Positions 33,875 through 46,745 of a DNA stretch of 64,000 bases are shown piece after piece. The stretch comes from Paramacrobiotus metropolitanus (taxonomy: Eukaryota > Tardigrada > Eutardigrada > Parachela > Macrobiotidae): NCBI RefSeq assembly GCF_019649055.1, contig NW_026570260.1:434001-498000 (forward strand). The letters run 5' to 3'. Both the position numbers and the translations under genes were made by a program. A model generated the notes under the pieces. It did no database searches and had not been told where the DNA came from. It saw only the letters and a list, made by a program, of their open reading frames with translations. The first letter of the stretch is position 1, and each line of letters starts with the position of its first letter.

Positions 33875-36064
33875 CTTAACACAAGTGACAAGCTCAACAC
33901 CAACTGTCTACCACGATCACTCTCACACTTCCACTCGGGAAATTGGCAGTCTTCTCACAAAATACAAATAACTGTCTAAGGATCAATAATCAGAATGGCT
34001 AAATCTAATATTTTCGTCAAAACGTCGTACACTGTCAAACTAGGTATCTTAACATCGGTAAAATTTTAGAATTCACTTATCAGCAGCGGAGTGCACCACG
34101 TTGCGTCAGCTGCGTCAAATGGCATAAAACAGCAATGACTCACTTGAACAATATGCTCTACAGTCTCTGAAGGTTCTCGCTGTTGTCGACCGGATGTGAA
34201 AAATAATTCCCCAAAACGTTTGTTCTTGCGGAAAGAATAACCTTTGTTTTTATATCATATTTACTGTGGTAGAATTTAATACCTGGCAAATATCTAACTG
34301 TACCCAGTCAAAATAGAGGATAATTTCTTTTCAGTAGCAGCGATTTATAACCCACTGAGCACATGAATTGTAGAAACTTGTAATAATTAAAATTTTATGA
34401 GTCATTAATATTATGATCCGGTCATTGTTGTTGCCGCATTACATAATTCATTGCTGCAATAATGCATTCATCAAATTTTTTATCCCCAAAGAATACATAC
34501 TATGAAACTGGCAAATTGATACCACATTACCACTGTAATACCACATGAAAGGATTTAAATGCTAACCAATAAGTAACAACTAATAATTAATGAAGCCGAT
34601 TTTCTTTAAATAAGGCATATTGCATGGCTGCCGCATTACGAAATACTTAGCAATTATGTGCAGACTTAAACCTCAGATTTTGCAGTTCTGCGTGTACCAT
34701 GTATCGTGTCGCGAGCGCGGTAACACCATGGGTTCCGTAACGACCTCAGCGGCCGGATGTATGCCATTGTGGAAGAAATAATCTATCTTGTCAGTGACCA
34801 CTTCCGGTTCCCCGTACGCGAAATCCTCCTGATGGCGTCTCTTGGAATTAACAGCGCGCATTATGGCTGCTTATATAACCAACGCGGAGCCGCAGGGTAC
34901 ACGATTTTTAGGCTACACCAATTAAACGAATGGAATATAGTTGTACTATTTTGTCGACTTCCGGTCCCGGCACTCTTTCAAAGGATCATGCATATATCAC
35001 CCGTCTAGATGCACTGATTTCAGATTCAAAATGATTATGAAATTTCCAACTTTCGCGATCACTTTCATACAGCAGAAACCGAAGACTTAAAGCATTTGGA
35101 TTTCGCCGATACAAAACTTACAATTACAACTCGAACTGTTACTAGTTTTCCACCTAATCCGTATGCGGAAACCGAACTGACAACTGTGAAGACATGCGAT
35201 CATCGATAACTATCAACTGATAAAAATCGCAATATCACACGCCGCTACGGTTAAAGTCACCGATTGTACAATGCACTGACTTCTGTGTCGCTGCGAGGAA
35301 AAAGCCGATATTGGTATCAAATGGCGCAGATGGCCACAATCTAGTTTCAGTACAACTGGGCGCTAAAGGTCATTATATGATTATATGAGATGTTTCCCCA
35401 GTCATTTTCAAGTATTACTTATACAACTCCTTACGACCAATCTCCCCTTTAATCGGCGCGTCACCATCCGGCCGGCATATGTTTATGTAAACGCCACTAA
35501 CTTGTAAATCAAGACCATTAATAAGGTTTGCAACGCTAATTCTAGCGCCATAAGATTTAAGTGTAGCATCTTAATTCCTAAAAACAATACCATACAGCGA
35601 TGCTTGCACCAGTAAACGCACAATAAAAAACAATATGTAACTTAAAATGTTCTTCAACAGTATTCATTTCATGAACTGTACATACGGAATTTTTAATATT
35701 TTACCCTTCAGGTGTTAATTTATGTATAAAAATTTAATATTCTCTTTTAAATTTAGTGTTTAGATCATAATTAGTAAATCGCCGGAGTGATCGAACTTTT
35801 GTCGTAATTTCAATGTACAAATACCCCCGCAGATGCGTACGACATTAAGTATGTACTCGCAAGTCGTGCGGCAATACTTGATCAATAGCTTTCGCATTAA
35901 TTATAGTTCTATAGTATATGTACACGAGTAATTTTAACTGCACAATTCAATTATGTACAGTACAGTGTTCTTAACAGTAAGTCTTAACGGTTAAGTGACA
36001 GCAACAAATTAGCAACGATGCTCTCAAATTCCTTAATTTTAAGTATTGACAAATGGACAGTAGC
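33875..36064. other. Intergenic, AT-rich
   Basis: It presumably holds the CARS1 first exon and promoter; one candidate ATG is at about 34131 on the minus strand, but its phase does not join. It also contains the isolated small frame at 34673-34861. From 35000 to 36060 nothing is seen. Confidence 0.4.
34673..34861 (-). CDS. Small unrecognised frame, 62 aa
   Basis: An ATG frame with coding-like composition (EDFAYGEPEVVTDKIDYFFH, HPAAEVVTEPMVLPRSRHDT) ends in TGA. A TATATAAG-like element lies only ~10 bp upstream of the ATG, and an in-frame TAA precedes it. No domain is recognised, and it could be an exon or chance. Confidence 0.28.
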   Translation of the reverse strand: MRAVNSKRRHQEDFAYGEPEVVTDKIDYFFHNGIHPAAEVVTEPMVLPRSRHDTWYTQNCKI

Positions 36065-37520
36065 TCAACCATACTGAATGGCGGGGTTTAATAGTCCGTC
36101 AAAGACCGGATACTTGACTCCGACGCCGTATTCTTTACTCCATTGATAAACGTGCCCACCGCTCTGCAGAACCTGAACGACGCCCGCTGAATTCCACTCC
36201 GTAAGAGTGGTGCATAAGATCATACGGGTTTCCAGTAATTGCAGGCAGTCGTAAATCAATCTTTCATCATCTATACAACAAGCATACCAAGGCTAAGGTA
36301 AAATAAAGCATTACTTCCATAAACATAAATACTGTAAAGTAAGTAATCACTCGTCAATATCCGGCTGATGTATAAACAGCGCATAGGGCAAGCATTCCGT
36401 TGCGCAGTCACTCACCGGTAATAAGGCATACGGGGAACTTTGTGTCACCATTCATGTCGCTCCCGTGCAATGAATGAAGTCGTAGCATTATGGCTTGCTG
36501 GGCAGTCATTATAGTAGGGTTCATGTGGCGTTTTACAGGAATCTACAGGTACATACAACATGAAGTAACAAGTTTGTACTTTGTAGATATGGTTAGTAAT
36601 GTAATACATTGTTTTTTTAGCAGATTTGGGAAATAATTCCCAAGGTTATGCGTGTATTTGAACCTTAGACCTAGTTTATTAATTCAAAAATTTTTATATT
36701 AATGTAACATTCAAAGAATGGAAACAAGATCCAGTCCAGTATCAATTAAAAATAACTAGGAAAGTGCACTCGCTTTCGGCGGGTGCACTTGAAGCGTAGC
36801 CGAAGCGTAGTAGGAGTATTGTATAAGATAGACATTAGGAATATACGATAATTACGGATAGATTTATATTTAGGTCGTTGCCCGTACCTCTGCTATTATA
36901 CAATGTTTACAATTATTGTCATATTGATAACTCGTTTACAGTACTTTATTTTCTGCAGAGCGGCAGCAAAAACAGAGCAGAGCGGCAGCAAAATAGGCAG
37001 AGCGGCAGCAAAATAAATACTTATTGTTAATTTAAGTTACACAAGCTGAATAGCTGTAGTTCATATTGCAGGCTTTGCAGTTGAACACTAATTAGGTAAA
37101 ATGCAATGGTAAAAAAGGCAAAATATTGTTAACTTTTTATTTTATATAAAATTTTATCTATACGAAGTAGAGAAGTAGATATACTGATTATTCAAGCGGT
37201 ATTGTTCTACTAGTCAATAGTCAAGCACGTACATGATACTGGCCCAGATACCAGACCATATCCGTCAGAACTTTACAGCTGGAAAAGTTGCAGTGGGCTT
37301 CCACGCTGATCTCCGAAGCGGACAGAGCGTGGTATTGCGCTATCAGCTGCGCTAGCGAGCCAGCGATGTTTTCCACGAAATGCTCCGACAAGTCGCCAGT
37401 ATGGTAGTTATGCTGGTCAATGTGCCAGAATACTCGTGCGGTGGCTCCTGGTGATGAGAGCATCACCTCTTTCGCAAGGTTCTTACACGCACCATCCTGA
37501 AAAACGTTTACGACGGCCAT
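36065..37520 (-). CDS. Three-exon gene, 206 aa, possible NYN/PIN-like domain
   Basis: Exons: 37520-37233 (ATG), 36542-36416, 36270-36065 (TGA); 621 nt, all phases match. Order of motifs: VFWHIDQHNYHTGD (~29-42), SEISVEAHCN (~69-78), VLTDMVWYLGQYHIPVKR (~84-101), TAQQAIMLRLHSL, VCLITDDERLIYDCLQLLET, RMILCTTLTEW. This order resembles the NYN/MARF1-type PIN-like fold: an FW-D-x-EN strand, a variable sheet, a UxU-S-x-D-x-D-F strand, then R-x-I-L. The first acidic residue is displaced (FWHID instead of FWD), and no Asp is seen in the middle motif, so catalysis is doubtful. The fold assignment is inference from pattern only. It is divergent from Brahma with a 685-bp spacer. Confidence 0.62.
36955..37013. 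repeat. Three tandem GCAGAGCGGCAGCAAAA units
   Basis: Copies start at 36955, 36977 and 36997, separated by 3-5 bp. They lie in intron 1 of the NYN-like gene. Confidence 0.85.
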
Positions 37521-38205
37521 GGTCCGTGTTAATTTACTGCGCTCAGGAAAGTACCTTGTGCTGACTTTAAGGAAGCAAATAATTATTAAAAAGGCTAAAG
37601 AAGATCACGTGTATTGAAATTAAAACTCAATCTAAAATGGACGCTGAATAGGATGTTGGCTGAAGTAATTTTCCCTGATGTTACTGTGCCGTTTTCAAGA
37701 TCCTGCGAGATCGGTGACCGCGACTAGGAGTGACCGCAGTACTGCGTACGTAGCACCGTACGCAATACGCATCTACACGTATGCGATGCCCATTTTTTAA
37801 TAAATACAGAAATTTAATATGTACTAGTACGATCATACCACCGTTATAAACGCTGCGTATCCATTGAAGCTGTGGTGTAGGACGCATTTCGAAAAAATTC
37901 GAAAAATTTGGTTTGTGAGCCTGTGAGGATAATCCGTCTTCCCGCCACTGGAATGATAATTTTTATAATTTATAATTATTTATTGTTCCGTTTTCGTCTA
38001 GCATGTTTTGTTATTACGGCGTTGATTGTTGTATTGTAGCATGAGTGCATGATTTTTAGAAAATTGCAATAAATTCATTTGTTTGTGAGCTTTTCGCTTT
38101 GAGAGTCCTGCAGTTTGCCTTGATATTCTAACGACTGCTGTTGGTCATAAGTCAACACGGACTGTGAATGAATCCCGCGTACTAGTTACTGCTTGGCTCA
38201 TCAGC
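37521..38205. promoter_or_regulatory. Divergent promoter spacer, NYN-like gene / brm
   Basis: A 685-bp AT-rich spacer lies between two divergent start codons. An AG just before the brm ATG (TCATCAG|CATG) could be an acceptor for an upstream 5' exon. No TATA box is clear. Confidence 0.35.
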
Positions 38206-41200
38206 ATGAACGTAAACGTAATGGAGCTACTTCCCCATGTTTCACGCGCCATCGTGCAGATGGAGGAGCGGGGGATGCAGGCGGATCCACGCTACCAGCA
38301 ACTGGCTAACATTTCCAGCCAGATGAAAGAGAGGATCCGTCAGTCCTTCGCGCCCATGCCTGTCTCCGCGGCGCCGTTGGCGGAAAACAGCCGTTTGTTG
38401 GAGTGGAGTGCGCAGTTTCCCAATGCAGTGGCCCATAACGGGACGCACTCCGCCGCCGACCATGGATCTCCCAAATTGACTGACGCCCAAAAGGAGCTGC
38501 TGCATGCGCAGGTGCTGGCCTACAAGTGTCTGGCTCGCCACCAACCGCTGCCTGAAGCGCTGCACTACTCGGTTGTCTTTGGAACGTCATTGCAGAAAAG
38601 CGAGAAAAAAGATGGTGCAGAACCAACAGAGAACGGTAAAAAAATTTCTTTCGCGTTCATGGGAGGTGGTAAAACAACAGAAGTTCAGTTCGATCGAACC
38701 TCGAAGTATAAATCCTAATGATCTAATCATTTACCGTTTATGTGGGTTTTCTTTTCTACAATAATTTTTTTGGCAGTTTGTGATTTTTTTGCGGGTTTTT
38801 ATTTTGCATTTTTCATTATGGCGGTTTTTGAAATTGGTTTACTATACTTCAGCAGTGAGTGAGCGGACTACCGAACACAATCTTTGGCGTTGCTCAGTTG
38901 CTGGATTTAATGGGTTTTTAATTTAATTGGTCTTAATTTAACTTTCGCTCTGATGATTTAATTTGTTGTCAGTGTGTGTGAAAGTTATGATTTCTAGGTG
39001 AGTCGTCACTGACGGCAGGCATCTTGGCTCCTGCCAAGGAAATCTTGGCTCCGTTCCATCCGCAGGTGGTATCCCAGATGCAGCAAATGCGAGGCGACCG
39101 AGCCGCTACGCCAGTCAAAGTGGCTAACGTCGATCCCAGTGTTATTATGCGTGAGCGCGAGCACATGTAAGCAAATTCCTCATACTTCCTTGATATTGGC
39201 TTGATAGTTGATTCCTCCCTCCCGTTCTGCCTTCTGGTGCTGTCAAGCTGTGCGCCGTAAAACATAATTATATTTTCTTATTTAGTATTAGCTTGCGTAT
39301 TGCCGACCGCCTTCAGGAGTTGGAGCGGGACATTCCCGGAAATTTGCCGGAAGAGATGCGAAGGAAGGCCTTGATTGAGTACAAAGCGTTGCGGTTGTTG
39401 GGGCTCCAACGGCAACTACGTCGCGAAGTACGTATGAATTAACCGCGCTTGATTTTACACACAGTCATCGAATACCGTGTCTGTTTTCAGGTTTGCGATT
39501 CTTACCGGAAAGATACCACCGTTCAAACCGCATTGAACCCCGCGCAATTTAAACGCTCCTCCAAGAAACAAATCATGCGCGATTCCCGGTTGACAGAGAA
39601 ATCCGAGAACGAGAAGAAGGTAGAAGCAGAACGGAAGCAGCGTCAGAAACACCAGGTGAGGGTGGTTTAAGTGTTGTCATTGGAGCAGGCTGCTACATTT
39701 TTTTGCTGGCAGGAATTTTTGTCGGCCGTATTGGCGCACGGGAAAGACTTCCGCGAATTCCATAAAAATAACCAAGCCAAGACTGTTAAATTGAACCGCG
39801 CGGTGATGACATACCACGCCAACACGGAGCGCGAGCAAAAGAAGGAGCAGGAGCGCTTAGAACGGGAGCGGATGCGCCGGCTGATGGCGGAGGATGAAGA
39901 AGGCTATCGGAAGCTGATTGATCAGAAGAAGGACCGACGTCTGGCCTATCTGCTGAAACAGACGGATGAGTACGTCAACAGTCTAACCGAGATGGTGCGG
40001 GATCACAAGATTACCGTGCGGAAGAAGCTGCAGAAGGAGATGCGAGATCGCCGTAAAGCGGAGATGGAGGAGATTCAACAACTGGCGGCGGATGATACAT
40101 CCCAGGACAGCGCCAATGATGAGAATTCGCAGTCGAGCGAAGTGGAGGCCGAGCAGACGGTGCACGTAATGGAAACGGCTACGGGGATCATTTTGAAGGG
40201 AGAGGAGGCGCCCAAGGCCAGTGAATTGGATAGCTGGCTGGAGGCGCATCCCGGCTACGAAGTGGCGCCGCGGGATGACGAAAGCGGCTCTGATGAGGAG
40301 GAAGAAGTGTTGCCCAAGAAGGACGAGACGAAACCGGTCACCGAAGACGTAGAAGTAGAACATGTAAGAGCGCATTTACCACCGCTGTGCACTGCAGATT
40401 CGTTGGAAGTAAATTCAGAAACGATATTTTAGCACAAATATCTCGTACGGATAATATAACTGGTTATGAATTATACAAAGTTCAAGATATTTCGTGTTCG
40501 TCAGGTGATTCAAAGCGCTAAGGCGGAGGACGACGAATACACCGCGGTGGCGGCACTGTCCAACCAGAACTACTACCAAATGGCGCATGCCATTCGCGAG
40601 CCGATCAGTACACAACCGGCGATCCTAACGGGCGGTCTGCTGAAGGAGTATCAACTGCGCGGACTGGAGTGGTTAGTGTCACTGTACAATAACAACCTCA
40701 ACGGCATTCTGGCCGACGAGATGGGCCTGGGCAAGACCATCCAGACCATCTCTTTAATCTGCTATCTCATGGAGGAGAAGAAAAATCCCGGTCCTTACCT
40801 CATCATTGTCCCGCTGTCCACCCTGTCTAACTGGCAGCTGGAGTTTACCAAATGGGCGCCTTCAGTTATCACCATTCCATATAAAGGTTTGGAACAAATG
40901 AAAGTTCTTGGATTTGCGTTAATGCGAAACAGTTTATTATCAAAGTAATTTGTAGTGCTGAAATAAGGAATCTAATACATTGCGCTCGTTATAATTGGAC
41001 AGTGGGTTTGTTTAGGTCAGCCGGCCGCGCGGCGCATGTACGCCCATCAGATCAAAACAGGCAAATTGAATGTGCTGCTGACCACATACGAATACATCAT
41101 GAAAGACAAGGCCACTTTATCGAAAGTCCGTTGGAAGTATATGATCATTGATGAGGGCCATCGTATGAAGAATCATCATTGTAAACTGACGCAGATCTTA

Positions 41201-43774
41201 AACACGTATTACACATCGCCCCATCGTTTGCTACTTACTGGTAAGAATAATTTAGAAGGATTATTTCCGTTATCTTGTATGCGAGTACGTAGTTTTGATT
41301 TCATTCGTTTGTACAAACTATTATTTGTTTCTTGAGTTTTTGTGTGGCTGACGGCTGGTGCAACTTTTTAATTAAAAGGTACACCGCTGCAAAATAAATT
41401 GCCAGAATTGTGGGCACTGTTGAATTTCCTCTTGCCGAGCATCTTTAAATCGGTGGCCACATTCGAGCAGTGGTTTAATGCGCCCTTTGCCACAACGGGG
41501 GAGAAGGTGGAACTGAACGAGGAGGAAACCATTCTCATTATTCGCCGTCTGCACAAAGTGTTGCGACCTTTCCTCTTGCGGCGATTGAAAAAGGAAGTGG
41601 AATCGCAGTTGCCGGACAAGGTCGAATATCTGATTAAATGCGATATGTCGGCACTGCAGCGGATCATTTATCGCCACATGCAGAACAAGGGTGTTCTCCT
41701 TACTGATGGATCGGAACATAATAAAAAGGGAAAAGGTATGTTGCAGTTTAAAGGCCAAAAGATTTGGGTTTCGTCCCATAAAAATTTTGGTTAATTTACC
41801 AAGTAGTATTAATAGAAAATGTGTTTTCGTCAGGGGGAGCTAAAACGCTGATGAACACCATTATGCAGTTGCGGAAAATGTGTAACCATCCCTTCATGTT
41901 CGAACACATTGAGGAAGCCATTGCGGAGCATTGCAAAAAGGATTTCCCAAACGGCATTGTCACCGGTCCCACTCTGTACCGGGCATCAGGAAAATTTGAG
42001 CTGCTGGACCGCATCCTGCCTAAGTTCAAAGCCTCTGGGCATCGAATCCTTATGTTCTGTCAGATGACCAGTTTGATGACCATCATGGAGGACTATTTCA
42101 ACTGGAGGGGCTTCCGCTATCTGCGCCTGGATGGAACGACCAAGGCCGATGACCGTGGCAGGTTGCTGGCAGAGTTTAATGCTAAGGATTCCGATTATTT
42201 TATCTTTGTTCTCAGTACTCGTGCCGGCGGTCTGGGATTGAATTTACAGGTGGGAATATGTTAAAGGGTGTTTGGCGCTTGTTCTTTGTTTAAAATATTA
42301 ATGCTGCTTATAAAACGATTTGAAGTAAGTTTGATTCTTCAGTTTGATCGTTTTTTCTTTGCTTATGTATATATTTTGCGAACGAAGGAAATTTTGATTG
42401 TCGCCCCGCCTCGGCCGTAATAACGTTTTCAGTCCTGTTTGTTGATTTGATTAATCTGTACGTTTTGGGTTGAATTATTTCAGACGGCTGACACTGTGAT
42501 CATTTTCGACTCGGACTGGAATCCCCACCAGGACATGCAGGCGCAGGACCGCGCCCACCGTATCGGCCAAAAGAACGAAGTGCGTGTATTGCGCTTGATG
42601 ACGGTGAACTCAGTGGAGGAGAAGATTCTGGCGGCGGCCAAGTACAAACTGAACATGGACGAAAAAGTCATCCAGGCCGGCATGTTTGATCAAAAATCCA
42701 CGCTGAACGAGCGCCAGCAGTTCCTGCAGCAGATCCTCACCCAGGAGGGTGACGGCGATGAGGAAGAGGACGCTATCCCCGACGATGAGACCATTAACCA
42801 GATGTTGGCACGCACGGAAGATGAGTTTGATCTCTTCCAGCGAATCGATCAGGAACGGGCCCAAGAAATTGCCGCTGTATGTGTTGTATAATCAGTGACT
42901 GCGATCACATTTTTTAGCGGGAAATGCTTGTTTGCAGTCAGTGTATGGGGGTCTGCCGAATCTAATGGGCGAATCTGAGCTGCCACCGTGGATCTTAAAG
43001 AACGACGAGGAGATTGAACGCCTGACAGCTAATTCCGACGATGATCGGGAGTTTGGGCGTGGCTCGCGGGTCCACAAGGATGTGGACTACTCGGACGGGT
43101 TCACGGAGCGGGAGTGGTTGAAGGCGGTGGACGAGGGGACACTGGAGGAGCTGGAGGTTAAGAAGAGCGGCAAGAAGAAGCGGGGAAAGACCCCGAAAGA
43201 GGAATCCGTAGATGCGGAGATGGATGAGGCAGAGACTGGGCCGCCGGCCAAGAAACGACGGGGCACCGGAACGCCCAAAGCAGCCGTGCCTCAGCAGGTT
43301 ACAAAGCGTGGAATATTTTTTTTAATTACAGGTATTATGAATCAGATTCATGGGGATGGGTTATAGGTGCAACAGGACATCCAGAAGATCTACGACACAC
43401 TGCTAAGTTATCAGGACATGGACGGGCGCATCGTGGCGACAGCCTTCATCCAGTTGCCGTCGCGTAAGGATCTCCCGGATTACTATCGCGTCATCCGTAA
43501 GCCCATGGATCTGCGGCGCGTGGAAAAGGCGATGAAGGATGGCAAATACCAGAGCCTGGACGATTTTGGCGCCGACGTGGCGCTCATGTGTAAAAACGCC
43601 CAGGTTTATAATATCGAGGGCTCGGAGATTTACGACGATAGCCTCACCATGGAGGCACTGTACCTTGAGGCACGCGCGCAGTTGGCCGGCGGCGAGACCG
43701 ACATTTGTGTCGAACCGGGTTCCATTGGCGGCGGCAGCATGGGGCGCCAAATGGTGCTGGGTGAGGAGGATTAG
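38206..43774 (+). CDS. brm: Brahma/SMARCA4 SWI/SNF chromatin-remodelling ATPase, 12 exons
   Basis: Exons: 38206-38635, 38998-39166, 39286-39427, 39491-39655, 39713-40363, 40505-40886, 41016-41240, 41379-41735, 41834-42249, 42484-42876, 42938-43297, 43367-43774; ~1365 aa, all phases match. Domains: QLQ at ~91-121 ([20 protein letters not shown]), HSA ~270-350 ([20 protein letters not shown]), BRK ~450-490 ([20 protein letters not shown]). The SNF2 ATPase has Walker [11 protein letters not shown] (~590), DEGH box (~690), [12 protein letters not shown] and [11 protein letters not shown] (motifs V-VI). The bromodomain at ~1240-1330 keeps the acetyl-lysine Asn (CKNAQVYN). It is the catalytic subunit of the nuclear BAF/PBAF complex and slides or evicts nucleosomes. 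The N-terminus is shorter than in fly or human (~1640 aa), lacking the Pro-rich leader; part may lie in an unseen upstream exon. Confidence 0.97.
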
Positions 43775-44746
43775 CCGCTGCATGCACTTGGTTGTTGATT
43801 TGTAATTTATGTAATATTTGTACGTCGTGAGAACAATCGGCGGCCGCTGTTGTTGCTGCCATTTTGTGTTTATGTTGTGTCTTGTAAGCGTCCAGTCCAA
43901 ATTTCGTCAATGAACTTTTAATCCGGGTGTGTTTGAAATGGTTGCACTCTAAAACCAGCGTTATTCTCCGTGTAGTTACTTGGACCATTAAGCTGCTTGA
44001 TACTTTTTAGATCGGTAACCCGGGTATAAGCGGAGGTACGTGACTAACCGTCCGTCCTGCAACAATTTCTCGTTGTCGGAATTAACTTCGTCGAGATAAA
44101 AAGGGCAGCACACATATTGACTTGATTCTCTTCATGAGCGCACGGATGTTCACTTTATTCGAACGATGACGGCCCTTCGCAGCCGAATCAGGCGGTTGAT
44201 TTAAGTTCCTTGCCATAAATTGACAGTGGAGTTAAGACAGGCGCACTATATCAGATTGTGCAATATGCATCTCTTTGCTAGTACAATACTAATATCTTGC
44301 CGATCAATAAGTATGCTCATGTTATTTGAAAGTTACCGGCGAGATGGATCGGCAAAAAGCCTTGCGTTCCTCGGTAACATTCCATCATTTACATGCATTT
44401 AGGAAATCGGGCATGCGATTAGTGCTCTTTGGCGTTCATGTAAATCCAGTACGTATTAGAATTTAATAAGAGCCTTTGACACATCGAAGTCATCGCCCAT
44501 CACCGAAATCCTTGGAATATGCTTCACGTTCAAGCATACGCAGAAACTGGCCATACGATAATTTCACCATGTTTATGGGAAAGCATAATGCTGACCCATA
44601 TTTGTGAAATTAAGGTATGGCAGATTTCTGTATTTGTTGTTAACGAAACACCTAGAGACTAACAACGACACCGAAGCGTGAACCGCACCACGCGGTAAGA
44701 TTTAAGTGACGCTGCTCTGTCGTTGTGCACTCGTATTGTTAAAACG

Positions 44747-44998
44747 CTATCCGCGGCACGGACAACGAAGTGCAACGATGAATTTTTTAACCCGTCGCCT
44801 TTTACTGGAAATGGCATCAGCGCTTCCATCATTTTGTTTGGCAATGCACATCCATACATCGTGAGAAGAAAACGGAGGAGTAAATATTATCAGATCAGTG
44901 GTGGAAATTTCTAGAGCTATATCAGTACCGTTAACTGAAAGACTCTTCAGTTTTCTGAAGCGTCTGTATGCTGCGGCTCGCCAGATTAATGGATCCAT
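44747..44998 (-). CDS. Weak unrecognised frame, 83 aa
   Basis: ATG frame with a basic start and end (YRRFRKLKSL, SSKRRRVKKF) and TDLIIFTPPFSSHDVWMCIA in the middle. No domain, signal peptide or splice context is seen. It could be chance. Confidence 0.18.
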   Translation of the reverse strand: MDPLIWRAAAYRRFRKLKSLSVNGTDIALEISTTDLIIFTPPFSSHDVWMCIAKQNDGSADAISSKRRRVKKFIVALRCPCRG

Positions 44999-45842
44999 TG
45001 GTAATTACAAAATATTGTGATCACGAGTGGCTCCATTAATTTGGTTGGCTTAACCGACCAGTGCCCACAGAAGGTAAATATTTTATTAGTTATTGCACGC
45101 TTACGGAAAGGTAAAATGGCGTATTGCTATACCCATCATGCATATAAACAAATTTGAAATAGAAAAAGAAGTAAGGTCAGAAAATTAATTACTGGGTTTA
45201 ATTTAGTTGCGTGAATACCCTGACGTATTTTGATACATCCTCGCATTAATCGTACGCACTAGTTACAAAATAATCTCACCGCTCAATTTGGGTCCCATTT
45301 CGTTTTGTAGCGTGTAAACCCTGCATTTTTGAATGGTTTAGTCCGAGCGGGTTTTCCAAGCGTTCTGTTTCTTTTGCATTTTGCGGTGGTTTTTGTTGTT
45401 CGGTACATTCTAATGACATCTTGCTCGTTTGAACACTTTCTATATGTAGAATTTGTATCCTGTACGTATATCTTGATTTAATTAAAGAAAAGTGCCCTAA
45501 TGACTGCACGTTCTGCTTGCGTTCAGTGGACAAAAGCGGGGGAGTACGACCTTTGGTTGCGGCGGGTCATGCAGTGGCATTGCCGCTGTATATGGCACTG
45601 GCAGGTAATCAGCGCGTAACAAATGGCACAACGGTAGCTTTCTATCTGTACCACAGAATCATATTCTCCCGCTTTTGCAGATCGATCCAGATGTATCTAC
45701 ACAAAGGGGCCACTTGCGCTTGGCAATCTCGGCGGCAGGTTGTACTGGCAGAGGGCGTCTGTATCCGGCAGGAAGGTGGATGGACTGATGGAAAAACTGT
45801 TATACGAACCCTGACGAAGTTCAGCAAATAGGTGGAGGAGTC

Positions 45843-45924
45843 GTCCACCGGTGAAAACCATTTCTTGTTGAAATGCATTCACCAGGTGAATGCATTTCAA
45901 CAGAAATGATTTTCACCGGTGGAC
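45843..45924. repeat. 82-bp near-perfect palindrome
   Basis: The left arm 45843-45883 (starts GTCCACCGGTGAAAACCATT) and right arm 45885-45924 are reverse complements over 40 bp. They differ by one substitution and one extra T, around a central A (TTCACC-A-GGTGAA). Confidence 0.95.
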
Positions 45925-46721
45925 CTACTTGATACGTACACCTTTTCGCCGGACGGCTGAATGTTCAGTACTCTTCATTGACGGAACTACGACACCATTG
46001 TCCATTGTGATCCACTGATTCCGCCGGCTAATAGGGCTTATGGTGACCGGAAGGCCGATCATGACATTACGCAAATAAAAAGGTTGTCTTTTCAGACTGA
46101 ATCGTATACAAACAGAAGTAATATTTTCTCATGAAACGAGGATAGTAAGCACTCGTATGTGACATGTGTACAACCATGGAATCAAAGTTTAATATCAAAC
46201 CTACAGTTTATTCATCCAACGGCAAACAAACCTTTCTGACAACTCATCTGCCTTTCTGTCGGAAAAGCCCGAACAGTATAACCGAGAACGCCGTGCTGTG
46301 TTCGCACCCAACGAAGCATCTTGACTCCTGCGCGACTACGAGCACATGTCCCGACCATATATCGTACATCATTATCGGCAAAACTGAATGTGTTTTCGTT
46401 CATTGTACGAGTTCGACACGCTGAACTTACGTTCTGTAAAAATTTGGGTGCGTTAAGTTCTTCAGGTCCTGCCACAGAAATACGAATCGATCAATATTAA
46501 AACCCAAGAGTGCTGAAATACAGGTTTCATCTCATTGAATCGAATAAGCTTGACCAAATCGACACACACACGAATTATTTTTAACAAGACTTTATTTCAG
46601 TGTTTGATTAAGGAGAGTACGTAATAGTATAAACGTATGGAACAGCAAGTTAACATCCTGCGCTTAACGTAAAAAACATGCATTGTCCAACGCCTGCGTG
46701 AAAACGTTATGCCTATTCGAT

Positions 46722-46727
46722 TTTATT
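46722..46727 (-). promoter_or_regulatory. Poly(A) signal of the cadherin-like gene
   Basis: AATAAA on the minus strand lies 18 bp past the predicted TAA at 46746-46748, supporting the short last exon. Confidence 0.5.
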
Positions 46728-46745
46728 GTGCGTCATCCGGTAACC

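Larger units (their letters stand above)
43775..46745. other. Intergenic between brm and the cadherin-like gene
   Basis: No supported gene. A minus-strand ATG frame at 44998-44747 (MDPLIWRAAAYRRFRKLKSL) is coding-like but unrecognised. The notable feature is the 82-bp palindrome at 45843-45924. Confidence 0.4.

Noticed and set aside
34080-34135. Candidate first exon of CARS1 (ATG near 34131, minus strand)
   Set aside because: Its donor leaves the wrong phase for the exon beginning at 33874, so it was not included.
36776-36810. CRISPR-like short repeats near 36.8-37.0 kb
   Set aside because: Only three units with 3-5 bp spacing, in a eukaryotic intron. It is a simple tandem repeat.
45517-45831. 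Open frame before the palindrome
   Set aside because: No recognisable domain, and hydrophobic stretches are scattered. Not supported as a gene.
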